Below, piece by piece: positions 9,984 to 21,280 of a DNA stretch of 64,000 bases. Location of the stretch: the NCBI GenBank assembly GCA_948567375.1, contig OX419755.1, positions 71,366,944 to 71,430,943 of the forward strand, in the 5' to 3' direction. Source of the DNA: Lunularia cruciata. Its lineage: Eukaryota > Streptophyta > Marchantiopsida > Lunulariales > Lunulariaceae. The translations under genes were made by a program, and so were the position numbers. Under the pieces are notes generated by a model. The model was given only the letters and a program-made list of their open reading frames with translations. It was not told the origin of the DNA and did not search any database. The number at the start of each line of letters is the position of its first letter. Positions within the stretch are counted from its first letter, which is position 1.

Positions 9984-11056
9984 AGAAGGAGATGCAATCA
10001 AAGTGTCCAGAGGTGAAGAATGTGTTGCAGGTCTTAGCGTGATTAGAAGAAGAGAACTCGGAGTTGAAGAAAATCATAACCCGAGGTGAGGAGGAAATTG
10101 AAGTACTGTGAGCGGAGGCAGTAGTGAAGACTCAGGTAATTAAAGACCTGAAGAGAGAAGTGAGATATCGAGAAGAGCTTGTTAAGAAGAGTGACATAGC
10201 AAGGGAAAGGCAAGTAGCAGAATATGAGATCTTGAAGCATCAGTTTGCTGATTCAAGAGTAGAACTTATCCATGCTATGGCGAGAGTAGCAGCAAAGGAT
10301 CAAGAGCTCAATAGGGTGATGGAGAGTGTAGAAGAGAAGAAGCAGCTTTGGCAAAGAGAGTTAGCAGCATGATATAGGGAAGAAGAAAGATTATGAGAGT
10401 TACTTCGTAATCAGGAGGAGAAGATTGTACAAAAGGAGAAGGAGAAGGAAACGGTGAAAGCCGAGTTTGAAGCAGAGTTGGCAATGTACAGAGAGGATTG
10501 GCTTGCAGATTGAGAGCAAGAAAGAAAAATGGGACTGGAGCCATTGAATGAGATTGTCCTTAGGATGAACGTGATGTTGAGTACAGAGGCCAATGTTCAA
10601 ACTGAAGAGACAAGGCTGCACGAGTTGAAATTGTTGGTGCAGGAGACGAGGCAAAGACAAGCAAAAGATACCGATTTGAATGCACTATTGATAAGTCTCA
10701 GGACTCGTGTAGATAGGAAGATATTAGAGGTAGAAGATAATATTGTGATTAGATTAGACTTAGTAAAGTTGGAGATAGAAAAACTTTGAAATGATGTTAG
10801 AGCCAAACCCGAAATAGATAACATAAGAGTATAGATGTCTTTGGAGTTACCATCAGAGACATTGGAGAAGAGTGGGTCAAGAGATGATGGTTTAGAAGGG
10901 TTACCCACTAGTGGAATTTCAGATCAAGAAAGAGAATTGTTGGATCTGGTAGAAGAAGTAGAAGATATGAAACCCGAGGATAGAATAGTAGGAAGTAAAG
11001 TTACTTCAGGTTTGGGTTTGAAAGCTGATAATGAAGTAGACATTGGATTGGATTAG
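9984..11056 (+). pseudogene. Element B: C-terminal coiled-coil region
   Basis: A chain of frames (including 10124-10372, 10529-10789 and 10835-11056) continues the coiled-coil protein, interrupted by a few stops. The heptad-rich E-L-H-x-L-K-L-L-V-Q-E-T-R segment and the terminal E-V-D-I-G-L-D before the stop match element C (H-E-L-K-L-L-V-Q-E-T-R; V-D-I-G-L-E) and element D (E-V-D-I-K-L). A shared C-terminus with a stop in three copies shows that this is the real frame. The 3' part of the unit, 11057-11851, looks non-coding. Confidence 0.55.
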
Positions 11057-11856
11057 TAGCAGTTTTGAGATTTGAAGAGGTAGATATGAAGAGATGCATT
11101 GTCATTTCAGATCTATAGGTTTGTAGAGTCATTAGGAAGAGGTGCATTAGGAAGATAACTATTGATTGCTTCACTACTTAAGAGTGGCATTTGCAGTGTA
11201 ATGTTGTTCAATGCTCATAATTCTGAGAATAGATAAAGCAAAGTGTTGTGAAGCAATGCTCGTCGCTTAAGCTTGATTCCGAGTATCAATGTTATACTTG
11301 TGTTTGTGAGTGTTTGGAGAAATTCAAAGTGCAAGTCAGTGTGTTTGTTGGATGTTGGATTCCGCAGCCTTGATCTTCATTCTATGTGTTTGATCCTGAG
11401 TGAAGTGCAATCAAAGCAATGCCTTGACAGATCTGAGAGACATTGTAGTGTTGGTAGTATTCTGCATTTGTGAGTGCATTGCAAGGTTGATGTGAAGCAA
11501 TTTCAATTGAGGAAGTTGTGCCTTCAGTGGAGGGGTGGAATACAATTTTGAGGCAAAGTTGTTTTGCAGTGAAGTGTCGTTTTCGGGAGAGCCTGAATAA
11601 TCACAATCAAGATTGTTTGGAAAGAATTGAAGGAGTTGTGATTAAGGAGTGTAAATTTGTGACAAGACTACGAGTCAGTGTTTGTTACTCTCTTCTGGAT
11701 GTGGTTTCTACCTGAGAGATTAAAGACGCAACTAAGAAGAACTGCAAGTGTTACTTTGACTTTGTATTTGACCAATTCTGACTCATATCTCTGCGGGAAC
11801 AAACTTTACTTACCTGATTACCGCAAAAGTGATATTTGCCGGGTTGTCACACTAAT

Positions 11857-12408
11857 TGCTACTTTGGAGATCTAACTTGGAAAATTATTTTGCTCCACTC
11901 AATTGATCAAGCAAGTCATAAATTTATGGCAAGAAATATACATTCTTCATTGTTTGTTTATTGAGGCCACAATAATCAATATAGAAATGAAGTCCTCCAT
12001 CCTTCTTTGGAACAAATAGTGATGGTGCTCCCCAAGAAGATGTTTTATATTGTAGGAATACTTCTCCAACAACTCTATCATTGTTGTTTAAAGCTTGTCA
12101 AACTCCTTTGGTGAGAGTCAATAGATTGGTTTATGCATTGGAGTACTTCTTAGCAATAACTCAATCTTGAACTGCATACCATGATCAAAGGGTAATCCTT
12201 TCAATAGATAATCTAGAATTGCATCTACAAACTCCTAAAGTATTTGATTAACCATTGTTTGATGAGGCTTCTAGCCCTCATCAGATTTTCCATGTGCAAT
12301 CAACTAAATCTACATTGCAAAAATAGGCTTATCTTCCTCCAAAGATTACTCTATGGTTGTTTTATTGACAAACTTCAGATCCTAGGATTGACTATTCTTA
12401 GGTGTCTT
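11857..12408 (-). pseudogene. Element H: RT fingers/palm fragment between B and C
   Basis: The minus-strand sequence aligns with G at about 20610-21240 (K-L-D-L, I-D-Y-G-L-N-K-type and F-V-P-K-K-D-G motifs, decayed). It then runs into the linker between protease and RT, where H has one copy of a unit that is tripled in G. It ends at the insertion of element C. Confidence 0.75.
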
Positions 12409-15400
12409 TATGACAACCTGGCAAATATCACTTTTGCGGTAATTAGGTAAATAAAGTTTATTCACGCAAAGATATTAGTGAGAAATGTCCAAATACAAAA
12501 CAAAGTAACAATTTAGTTCTTCTTGGGTTCTTCTTTAACCTCTCAAGTAGCAACTACACCCAGAAGAGAGTAACAAGCTCACAATCTTGACAACTTGTCA
12601 CGATGCACACTCTTTAATCACAACATAGCAAATTCTGTCCAAAAAAATCTTGATTGTGATGATTCAGATTCTCCCAAATATAGCACTTCAATGTAAAATG
12701 ACTTCGCCTCAGAGTTGTGTTCCACTCCTCCACTGAAGGCACAACTTCTTTGATCAAAATTGCTTCACATCAACTTTGCGCTGCACTCCTAGATGAAGAA
12801 TACTACCAACACTATAATTTCTCTCAGATTTGTCAAGGCATTGCTCCGATTGCACCTCATTTAGGATCAAACACACGGAATGAAGATCAAGGTTGCGGAA
12901 TCCAACGTCCACCAAGCACATTGATTTGCACTTTGAAATTCTCCCAACACTCACAAACATAGACACAGAGTTGATACTTGGAATTAAGCTCAAGCGGCTA
13001 GCATTGAATCAACACTTTGCTTTATCTATCTTCAGAAATATGAATATTGAACAACAATTCATTGTGAATGCAACCTTTAAATAGTGAAACAATTGACAAT
13101 TACTAACAAAAATACCATTCTATAACAACTCTACAAACCTGCAGATCAGAAATGACAATGCACCTCTTCATATCTGCCTCTTCAAATCTCAAATTTGTTA
13201 CTACTCCAATCCAATGTCAACCTTGACTTTGGCATTCAAACCTAATGATCCCTTTTTAATTTCACCATCCTTGGGTCTATCTAATCCTACTCTTAACTCT
13301 TCTATTTCTATAATTTCTTCACTACAAACTACAATGGAGGTCTTGGGTAATTGTTCCAACTCTTTATCTCCTAACCCACTTTTCTTTAGGGTTTCAAAGA
13401 ACAACTCTGAAGACACTTGTAATTCCTACTTCTACAACATCGGGTCTTTGTACTTCTTGTACCTCACTACAAAGTTTAGCTAACTCTGTTTGAAATAGAT
13501 CTATTCTGAGACACATTGTCTCCCACCTCTAACATCTTCCTATCTACACAATCCCGCAAACAAATTAATAGATTATTCAATTCCGTGTCCTTTGCTTTCC
13601 TCTTGCGTGTCTCTTGCACTAATAACTTCAACTCATGCAATCTGACCTCTTCAAGTTTACTTTCAACTTCCGTGCTTATCACCTTGATTTCATTGGCAAC
13701 TCCTTCTACCTCATTAGCTTCTCTTATGACCATAAGCTTCTCCTTCTTCCTTTCTTCCTCCAATTCAATGCGATACATCTAGAGCTTGTCTTCAAATTTG
13801 GCCTTCAATGCCTCCTTCTTCCTTTGATTCATAAGAATTTGCTTCTTTGCCTCCCGCATCAACCCTCACAACCAATCTTCTTCTCTAATGCACTCCGCTA
13901 ACTCTCATTGCTAGGCTTGATCTTTCTCGGCTACTTTCTTCTTGACACTCTATAACTCTTGCTCTACCACCACAGTACTTGCTTTTGAGTGAATTAACTC
14001 TTCATGTATATCTAAAATTTCCCCTTTCAACACTGCAACCAATGCATTCATCTCCTTCACCTCCTCGCAACTCTTGACTAACTCCTCCCTTGTCACCTCA
14101 AAGTGCTTACTCCAAAGAACCTCCTCAACCAGAAGTTCTTTGACTTCCATCTCCACCCTCATCAATTTACTTCACAACAATGAGGTTTCCGCACTCCAAA
14201 TCTTCACCACTGCCAATTCATCCGGCACCTCAAGATTGGCACTCACAATCTCCATCTTCTTCTCTTGTAGCAACGTCACCAACAAACAAACTACTTTAGA
14301 CAAATAGTCCACTCCTTCGCACCTTGCACTATTGGCTTGGCCTTCAGGTTCTAGCCACTCTACTTCTTGTACCTTGCCTCAAAGTTGCAATCTTTGTACC
14401 TTTAAATTTTCTTCCTCTGAACCTTCTCCACCTTCAAGAGTAACTTTACTTGGCCCCACTTTAGCTGCAAGCATTTCATTCTTACACTTGGCAGTCCGGG
14501 GTTGTGCCACAACTTCCTCTACCTTCTTCCTCTCACTTCCTTGTTCAACCATGGAAACCTCGGGACTCGGCTTTCTTGCCTTGATCATTGGCTGTCGTGT
14601 TTGTTGTACTTCCACTTTGCCTTTGCTTCTATTGCTTGATTCTTCACTCCTTAGCATGAACTCCTCTTCTTCTCTTGTCATTCCTTCCTTTGATCTAGTT
14701 TCTCCTTTCGACTCATCTTTTGCTTCCGGTGTGGCTTCCTTCGTCTTCACTACTACCGCCATTGGGTTTAGCTTTGGAACTTTCTAGGGCTAGACTGTTG
14801 CAACATAACTCTCAGGCTTTGCTCTCTTTCTAGCTCTAGGAAGGTCAATTGCTATTATTTTCTCCTTCCCACTCTTCTTGTAGTACTCATCCTCATCTTG
14901 CACTCTCTCCATATAATATTGCTCATCTACATCAACCTCCTTTCACAAATCCGGATGAACATGCCAGTGCATTCAATTTTGTTCTTCCAAAGTCAGAAAG
15001 TTCAACCCAAAATAAAAATGTGCTACAAAGGGCACAAAATAATGCAGTGGCATATCCATTCTTCATCTTGAAATCATTTGCCCTACTCTTTGATGCAGAC
15101 ATTTTGCCCAATCTACTGCCTCCTCCGCAAACATTTGGTGAAAGAACACCGTCTATTGCATAGTAACATAGGTGGTTTGCTCTAGCGTGAACATTGCTAT
15201 CATCGCGCTTACTATCCCTCTCCGCTTGGGGTCTCTATAACCATCCACCTTGTACCCATTCTTAGTGCAAGGTTGATTGAACGACTTCCTCACTTTGGCA
15301 GTCTCTTCTAAAGCCTCACACTTCTGATAGAAGGTGGTCCTTCCTACCTCTCTTGCCTCTCTTCCCAAAACTACTCTCTAATCCGCCTCTGTCCATCAAG

Positions 15401-16174
15401 TGGGATTCCCTTTCTTCCCCTTGTGCTTTGGTCCATCCTTGCAATTACTTGCTGCAATTTCTACCATAAAGCTTGGAAAACTGAAGTTCCAATTCCAGGC
15501 CAGGAATGTGATACAAAGTCTCGTCAAGACTTTGATCTGTGCTATCACTTCTAATCTACAAATTGCAAACCCCCTCACCGCACTCTGCTTACTCACTTTT
15601 GGGGTCATTGTGTGCTTCCTCACCTTCTTCTTGTGGAAGATTGTTCCCAAGACCCTAACACACTCTTCTTCTTGCTGATTTGCAATTTTCATTTACTTTG
15701 GGTCGACTCTGAATAGGAATCGGGTAGTGACTAGACATTGCTCTACTTACTCACACAACTTGTAATTTTATAGTCTTTTGGTGATTGGTCATTCTTCAGT
15801 TGCTCCTCCTCTTTAGTCTCTGATTTGGTGAAATTGTTTCCTATCACTATCAAGAAGTTCTTGATCCCAAGGTCATTACTTTCTTCATGCGTACTTTCTT
15901 GATTGAGCCGACTCCAAAGAAGTTTGTTACAGGTTCTGCATATCCACTCATGTTGCTCGATACAAAGTCTCTCCTTTTTCATCTTTGTCTTCGTGTCTTT
16001 GGGTCTTTGGGTCTTTGACTCTTTGGGTCTTGACCCGAGGTCAACTTTGGGTTTTACTTCAAACTCCCGCTTCTTCTTATTTCTTCCCATGTTAGCCCTC
16101 TTTATGCTCTATCCACATACTTCTTCTTCAAATTTTCCTAAAACTATCCAAAAAATAAAATTGTGGGTACCACA
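12409..16174 (-). mobile_element. Element C: longest clear copy of the coiled-coil-ORF family, inserted in H
   Basis: A 3766-bp unit on the minus strand. Its 5' end (right, 16174) reads TGTGGTACCCACA and its 3' end (left, 12409) reads GGTTGTCATA. Flanks GTCTT (12404-12408) and ATCTT (16175-16179) form a target duplication with one mismatch. Deleting it rejoins H, as a comparison with G at about 21250 shows. The left 800 bases match the 3' part of B and D. No sequence is repeated directly at both ends and no polymerase genes are visible. Confidence 0.75.
13201..16090 (-). pseudogene. Element C: long coiled-coil protein, interrupted
   Basis: Minus-strand frames from about 16090 to 13201 form one decayed protein of some 900 residues. 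N-terminal part (15743-16090): basic, starts M-G-R-N-K-K-K-R, with repeats of K-T-Q-R-P-K. Next (about 15153-15692) is a folded-looking domain containing F-L-A-W-N-W-N-F-S-F-P-S-F and, after a stop, L-G-R-E-A-R-E-V-G-R-T-T-F-Y-Q-K-C. Then comes an acidic linker (14379-14762), followed by coiled coil (13476-14165) with E-L-V-K-S-C-E-E-V-K-E and H-E-L-K-L-L-V-Q-E-T-R. The end is V-D-I-G-L-E at 13201. I do not recognise a named family; the layout resembles a Gag-like structural protein, which is inference. Confidence 0.55.
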
Positions 16175-16179
16175 ATCTT

Positions 16180-17611
16180 ACTCAAAGGTGCTTGACAATC
16201 TAATTGGTATTTCTTACTTTGGTACTATACTTGAATTTGTTGTCAAGTCCAATCAAATTGAACCTTATGACATTCAAGCCAAAGCAAACCTAGAATGACA
16301 TCATAATGTATATATGCCACTACAAACCCCATACACTCCAAATACTCCTACTCAACTTAAATGTAATAGGATGTGAGGTACAAAATACATAACAATTTCT
16401 ACCATCCACCATCATCAATCTATTTCTAATTATTAGCTTGATAGGAATATTAAATTCCTTTACTAATTTCATGGACATACAATTTTCTAAGCTCCTAAAA
16501 TCAACCAAAATCCTATAACCATGATTAGATATCGTACCTTACAAGTGAACAAACTTGCATAGGCCAAGCCTTCAATCCCATTGAAACTAGTCAAGTTCTC
16601 AATAGGTGGCTCAAATATTCCTATTGGGATTCCTTGTTTCCTTGATCATCATGCTCCATGAAATCCATTTGGATAATTTGTTGAGGTTGTCTATTCTTAA
16701 GTGGACATTTAGCAATGCAATGTCCAATTTACTAACAATAAAAACAACAACTATTTTGTTGCAATCTTTCTCTACTTTTAGTGACAAGTGATCTCCATTG
16801 GATGGTATCAATTTCCATTAGTGTTGGCTCCTCCACCCGTGTGTAATGTTTTGGCAGGTTTTATGAAGGTTGAGGTCAAGACCAAGTTGTCGCAACCAAG
16901 GAATCAAAGCGCTCAACCAATTGCATGGCTTCCTCCAAGTGTTTGGGCTCTTACATGGTCAATTTCAATTTGATGTGTGACATTAAACCTCTCACAAATA
17001 GATCCATAGCTTCATCTTCTATTATATCTTGAATTTGCATTATGGTGTTCTAGAATTGAGTGATGTAGTTTCTCATAGACCCAATCTGCTTCAATTTTAC
17101 CAATCTATCTTGTGTGATATTTATAGCTTGGAATTGTCCAATTATTGTTCTCTTGAATCCTTCTTATGTCAAGAATGGCACAACAAACTACCATTCAACT
17201 TGGTTTACTCAGAATTGACACCATAGTTTGGCCACTCCATCCAATTGGCTTGAAGCCAAGAGAATTTATCTTTGTTTATCTTGAAGTTTTATAGCTTCAA
17301 AATAACATTTGCAATTTAACATAAAATTTTCCATTGCATTTGGAGATTCTTGCCTTCAAATACCTTGGGCTTTGGAAATTGGGTTTGCTCTTCTACTTCT
17401 CAAAATGGTGCTATCTCTACATGCTCTTGTTGTTGATGGTCTTGTTCTTCCAACAATTGAGTAAGGTGTTCAATTCATTTCTACATAGCAATGATAACTA
17501 CCTATAGCTGCTACTCTATCAAACTACCTTTAAGTACCTGAGTTAACATGTAGATGCAACATATCCACCATTTTCTATAAGTCACAATTGGAAGTACTAA
17601 GGGTTCATTAG
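16180..17611 (-). pseudogene. Element H: protease and gag fragment
   Basis: The minus strand contains a protease-like segment (I-L-V-D-F-R-S-L-E-N, near 16500) and a decayed zinc knuckle (C-F-Y-C-type Cys pairs near 16735). Gag follows to 17611, where element G is inserted. It aligns throughout with G at about 21280-22700. The short frames here are remnants, not genes. Confidence 0.75.
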
Positions 17612-18072
17612 TGTTAAAGACCAAGACCAAGGAGAGAAATAGGAGAATGGAAGCCCACATTGGGACGCTTGAATGAAGGAAAACTCCAAATGCATAGCAT
17701 GAGCTTTGGCTTTGGTATTTATAGGTAGCATACAAGCCCTTGAGAAGCTTCTCAAGAAGCTTCCTCAAGCCATTTTCTTAGAGTGCAAGCCAAGTTAACT
17801 AGGAAGCTTCCTTCTAGAAGCCATTTACTTGGCATGCATGCTAAGCTAGTTAGAAGCTTCTTTCTAGAAGCCACCTACTTGGCATGCAAGCTACGCTAGT
17901 TAGAAGCTTCTAGAAGCTTCCTTCTAGAAGCTACCTACTTGGAGCATAAGGTAACTAGTTGGGAAGCTTTCCAAGAAGCTTCCTAGATGCTTCTAGAATA
18001 TTTTAGGTAATTTGGTTTATTCTTTACTTTGTTAGCCTTACTAACTTCATCGCTAAACTCCATATTGTTACA
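17612..18072 (-). repeat. 3' LTR (LTR-2) of element G, with GAAGCTTC repeat array
   Basis: A 461-bp LTR from TGTTAAAGACC to ATTGTTACA. It contains a TATA-like motif (TATTTATAGG near 17718, read on the plus strand) and a tandem array of units of about 50 bp at 17795-17950, each carrying TTCTAGAAG. At 17903-17920 the array reads GAAgcTTCtaGAAgcTTC, a perfect four-unit heat-shock-element pattern. The 5' LTR is 412 bp; most of the difference lies in this array. Confidence 0.85.
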
Positions 18073-18095
18073 TATTCCCCCACCGCTAGTTGGTG
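18073..18095 (-). promoter_or_regulatory. Polypurine tract of element G
   Basis: On the minus strand GCGGTGGGGGAATA directly precedes the 3' LTR. The related but decayed sequence right of 38206 occupies the same position beside another LTR-2 copy. Confidence 0.7.
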
Positions 18096-19500
18096 ATATC
18101 CTTGTCACCATTGAAACTTCAAATTCCTAGATGGCCATTTGTGTATACTGGAGGTGAGAAAGAGGTTTCCATGTGGCATCATGAAGGGGATACCCTTTCC
18201 AAAGGACCTTGTACTCCGTATGTTGTCGGCGTCTTTGTTGGAGGTGGTGACACAAAAGGATACGATCAACTTCATACTCCTCATGATCATTGATAGGGAT
18301 AGGAGGAGGAGGAGATTGGACTTAAGAGGAAAAAGAAGAGGGGTTAGGAACGAAGGGTTTCAACTTGGAAGTATGAAAGACATGATGGATGATCATAAGA
18401 GAAGGCAAGGCAAGTTGATAAGCAACAAGAGAGATAATCTGGGTGACATCAAAAGGTCCTATCCAATTAGAGGCAAGTTTACAAACTTAGGTATCAAGTG
18501 GTAGGGGGAGATTACCAGAGGATAATATAACTTTATCACTCACTTCAAAGATGAGATCACGACGATGGTGGTCAGCATGTTGTTTTTGACGACTTTGAGC
18601 AACAAGGAGGTGAGATTTGGCTTGTTGGAGAGATTTGGATATGGTGGTCAGGAACATTGAAGTATGAGGGACTTGAGATGGGGGAGGAGTAAGAAGAGAA
18701 GCTAGGACAAGCGGATCTTGGCCAAAATTGAGAAAGAAAAGAGAGAATCCGGTGCTTGTCTATTTAGAATTGTTGTATGCAAACTCCATAGCTACAAGAG
18801 GTTCATCCCAATTGGTATGGTGAATGTTGATAAAGGCACAAAACATGTCTTCCAAGGTGCGATTTGCATGTTCAATTTTTACATCAGTTTGAGGATGATA
18901 GGTTGTGGACAAAGCAAGTTTGGTGCCAAGTATTTGGAAGAGGGCTTGCCAAATTTTTTTGGTGAAGCGAGGATCATGGTCGAAGATGAGTACACATTGC
19001 ATCCCATAATGCTTGAATAAATTATTGAAGTAGAGTTGTGCCAAGGTTGGAGCATCTACAATAATCAACCATTGGTGCCAAATGGATTTGCTTACTAAGC
19101 TTATCCACAAACACCACAATTGTTGTATGACCTTGTTGTGTCTTAGGCAAGGAGGTGATGAGATCTAAGCTCATATGTTCCCAATGAGTAGTTGGAATAG
19201 GAAGTGGTTGAAGGAGTCCACTCGGCTTTTGGTTACTGGCCTTGTTGCATTGATAACTCTCACATAATCAAACAAACTCCGGAACATCACGTGTCATGTT
19301 GGGCCATCACCATTGGTGTTGGAGGGTACCCAAGGTCTTGTCCACCCCCATGTGACCAACTATTGGTAGATCATGGGCTTCTTGAAGCACACAAGTCAAA
19401 GATCACCTTTGGCTGGAACATAGATCCGGTCCGCATGGAATAGAAGGCCTTTCTTGAAGGAGGAGGTGTTGTACTCCTTGTCACCTATTGTCAAATGACC
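18096..19500 (-). pseudogene. Integrase and chromodomain of element G, broken
   Basis: The minus strand gives a chromodomain at about 18105-18290 (H-E-E-Y-E-V-D-R-I-L, E-Y-K-V-L-W-K-G-Y-P-L). Upstream of it the integrase core is at 18760-19119: A-P-T-L-A-Q-L-Y, F-D-H-D-P-R-F-T for the second catalytic Asp region, and Y-H-P-Q-T-D-V-K-I-E-H-A-N-R-T for the Glu region. The zinc-binding N-terminus is decayed around 19200-19450. Several stops and frame changes mean no functional integrase. Confidence 0.8.
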
Positions 19501-19509
19501 ATGTACCAT

Positions 19510-20345
19510 TTAGAAGAAGGGATCTTGTTGTAAAGCTGACCAAAACTTGTTATGGACCTTGGGGTCAATTGATACCGTCGTAATTGCCGCCGTGATGAGA
19601 GGAAGAGACTTCAAATCAGGTTGTTGTGATAGAGCATGAAGGATGACATAGAACCAACCTGGTTTGTACTCAAGTTTGATGTCAAAAAATTGGAGTTGCT
19701 CTTCCCGTTGATGATGTCGACTCTTCATGAGTTCCAAGTGTAAGGTCTGCAACAATGGCTTGTGATCAGTTTGCATGATCACTTGTTTCCCAAGAGATAA
19801 TGCCTCCATACCTTGGTGGCATATACCATTGCAAGTTGTTCCTAATCTCAAGCAAAGTAATTTCTTTCAACTGTATTTAGTTGGTGAGACACAAAGGCAA
19901 TAGGATGTAGTCCATCTGGGAATTCTTGTTGCAACACAACTCCAATTGCAAAGTTAGAAGTATCAAAATCAAGCACATAAGGTAATTGAGGATCATATGG
20001 TTGAAGAATGGGTCTTGAAGACACCATATGCTTCAACTTCTAAAATGCTTTGGAATGCTTCTTCATGCTTTGTGGTCCATTGGAAGCTCAAGTTCTTTCC
20101 CAAGAGGTTAGTCATTGGTGCAACCACATGAGCATAATAGTGGATGAACCGTTGGTAAAAATTGGCCAATCCATTAAACGCCCGTACTTCTATAGCATCC
20201 TTTGAGGGTAGGCCAGTCATTAATGGCCTTGATTTTCTCTTCTTCCATCTTGATCCCCTCTGATAAGATCTTATGACCCAAGAAGGTAACCTCCTTCTAC
20301 CAAAAGGCACACTTCAACTTCTTGCATTAAAATTTCTATTGTCTT
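19510..20345 (-). pseudogene. RNase H and RT thumb of element G
   Basis: The minus-strand frames 19510-19851 and 19848-20036 hold RNase H: L-D-F-D-T-S-N-F-A-I-G at the first catalytic position, then E-A-L-S-L-G-K-Q-V-I-M-Q-T-D-H-K-P-L. Frame 19993-20310 holds the RT thumb/connection (F-N-G-L-A-N-F-Y-Q-R-F-I). They are separated by frameshifts. Confidence 0.8.
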
Positions 20346-20347
20346 AG

Positions 20348-20992
20348 TCATCTTACGACTTCTTGCACATGATTCACATGTTCTGCCTTTGACTTAATAT
20401 AGGTTAAGATATCATCCAAGAACACCACCACAAACTTATCCAATACTCCATCCAACACCCAATGCATCTGATCCATGAAGATCTCTGGAGCATTAATGAG
20501 TCCGAAAGGGAGAACTCTCCACTCAAAATGACCATACCTTGTGCAAAAGGCAGTCTTTTGCACATCCTCTCTATCAATAGGAATTTGCCAATAGCCATTG
20601 CAAAGATCCAATTTGGGAAAGTAACATGCTCCACTTAGTTGATCAAGCAAGTGATTGATTTGAGGCAAGGGATATGCATTCTTCACGGTTTGCTTATTGA
20701 GCCCATGATAATCAATACAAAAACAAAGTCCTCCATCCTTCTTTGGAACAAATAGTACTGGTGCTCCCCAAGGAGAAGTACTATGTTGTATGAAGTCCTT
20801 CTCCAACAACTCTATAAGTGTTGTTTGCAACTCTTCCAACTCCTTTGGTGAGAGCTGATAGATTGGTCTACTCATTAGAGTACTCCCTAGCAATAACTCA
20901 ATCTTGAAGGACATACCTTGATCGGAGAGTAATCCCTTTGGCAGATCATTTGGAAACACGTCCGCAAACTCTTGAACTATTTGATCAACCAT
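20348..20992 (-). pseudogene. Reverse transcriptase of element G (214-codon open segment)
   Basis: RT fingers and palm in one frame. Y-Q-L-S-P-K-E-L-E-E-L leads in, followed by [12 protein letters not shown] and I-D-Y-H-G-L-N-K. Next is F-P-K-L-D-L-C-N-G-Y, and the catalytic V-V-F-L-D-D-I-L-T-Y is near residue 195. The segment is open but is embedded in a pol that is broken on both sides, so it is annotated as a remnant. Corresponding parts of H are 8600-8783 and 11857-12230. Confidence 0.85.
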
Positions 20993-21280
20993 TGCTTGAT
21001 GAGGCTCTTGGCCCTCCTTAGATTGTTCTTGTGCAATTGGCTTGATCTACACCGCGAATACAGACTTATCTTCCAAAGCTTGCTCTATGGTTGCTTTACT
21101 AACCAACTTCCCTTCTAGAGACTCATCTCTCTTCCAAGCTTGCTCCATGGTTGCCTTTTTGGCAAACTTCCCATCTTGGTACTCCTCTCCCTTCAAGGTT
21201 TGCTCTATGGCTACCTTCTCCACAAACTTCCTATCTTAGGACTGACAATTCTTAGGTGTCTTACTCAGAGGTGCTAGACA
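20993..21280 (-). repeat. Triplicated linker unit between protease and RT in element G
   Basis: Three head-to-tail units of about 60-63 bp at roughly 21060-21240. Each encodes on the minus strand a segment of the type K-(F/L)-x-x-K-A-T-(I/M)-E-Q-A (first copy V-A-I-E-Q-T). The related element H has a single unit at about 12330-12390, so the array expanded after the two copies diverged. Confidence 0.75.

Larger units (their letters stand above)
8784..11851 (+). mobile_element. Element B: coiled-coil-ORF unit with TGTG...CACA ends, inserted in H
   Basis: A 3068-bp unit beginning TGTGGTACCCACA and ending GGGTTGTCACA, flanked by perfect CTAAT duplications (8779-8783, 11852-11856). Removing it restores the RT of H. 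The ends are short imperfect inverted repeats, as in LTRs, but the first few hundred bases do not recur at the other end, so it has no LTR pair. I see no primer-binding site, RT or integrase. Inside are charged, coiled-coil-like ORFs (9433-11056). Family members C, D and F share both ends. It may be a solo copy of a very long LTR, or a distinct non-autonomous element. Confidence 0.75.

Noticed and set aside
9326-10001. Ser-rich minus-strand ORFs of 86-127 codons
   Set aside because: Complement of the Glu/Asp-rich ORF of element B on the plus strand.
8784-11851. Element B as a DNA transposon with terminal inverted repeats
   Set aside because: Inverted similarity extends only about 10 bases, the 5-bp duplication and TG...CA ends fit retroviral-type integration, and no transposase was seen.
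14332-14787. 151-codon Ser/Leu-rich plus-strand ORF
   Set aside because: Complement of the acidic linker of the element C protein.
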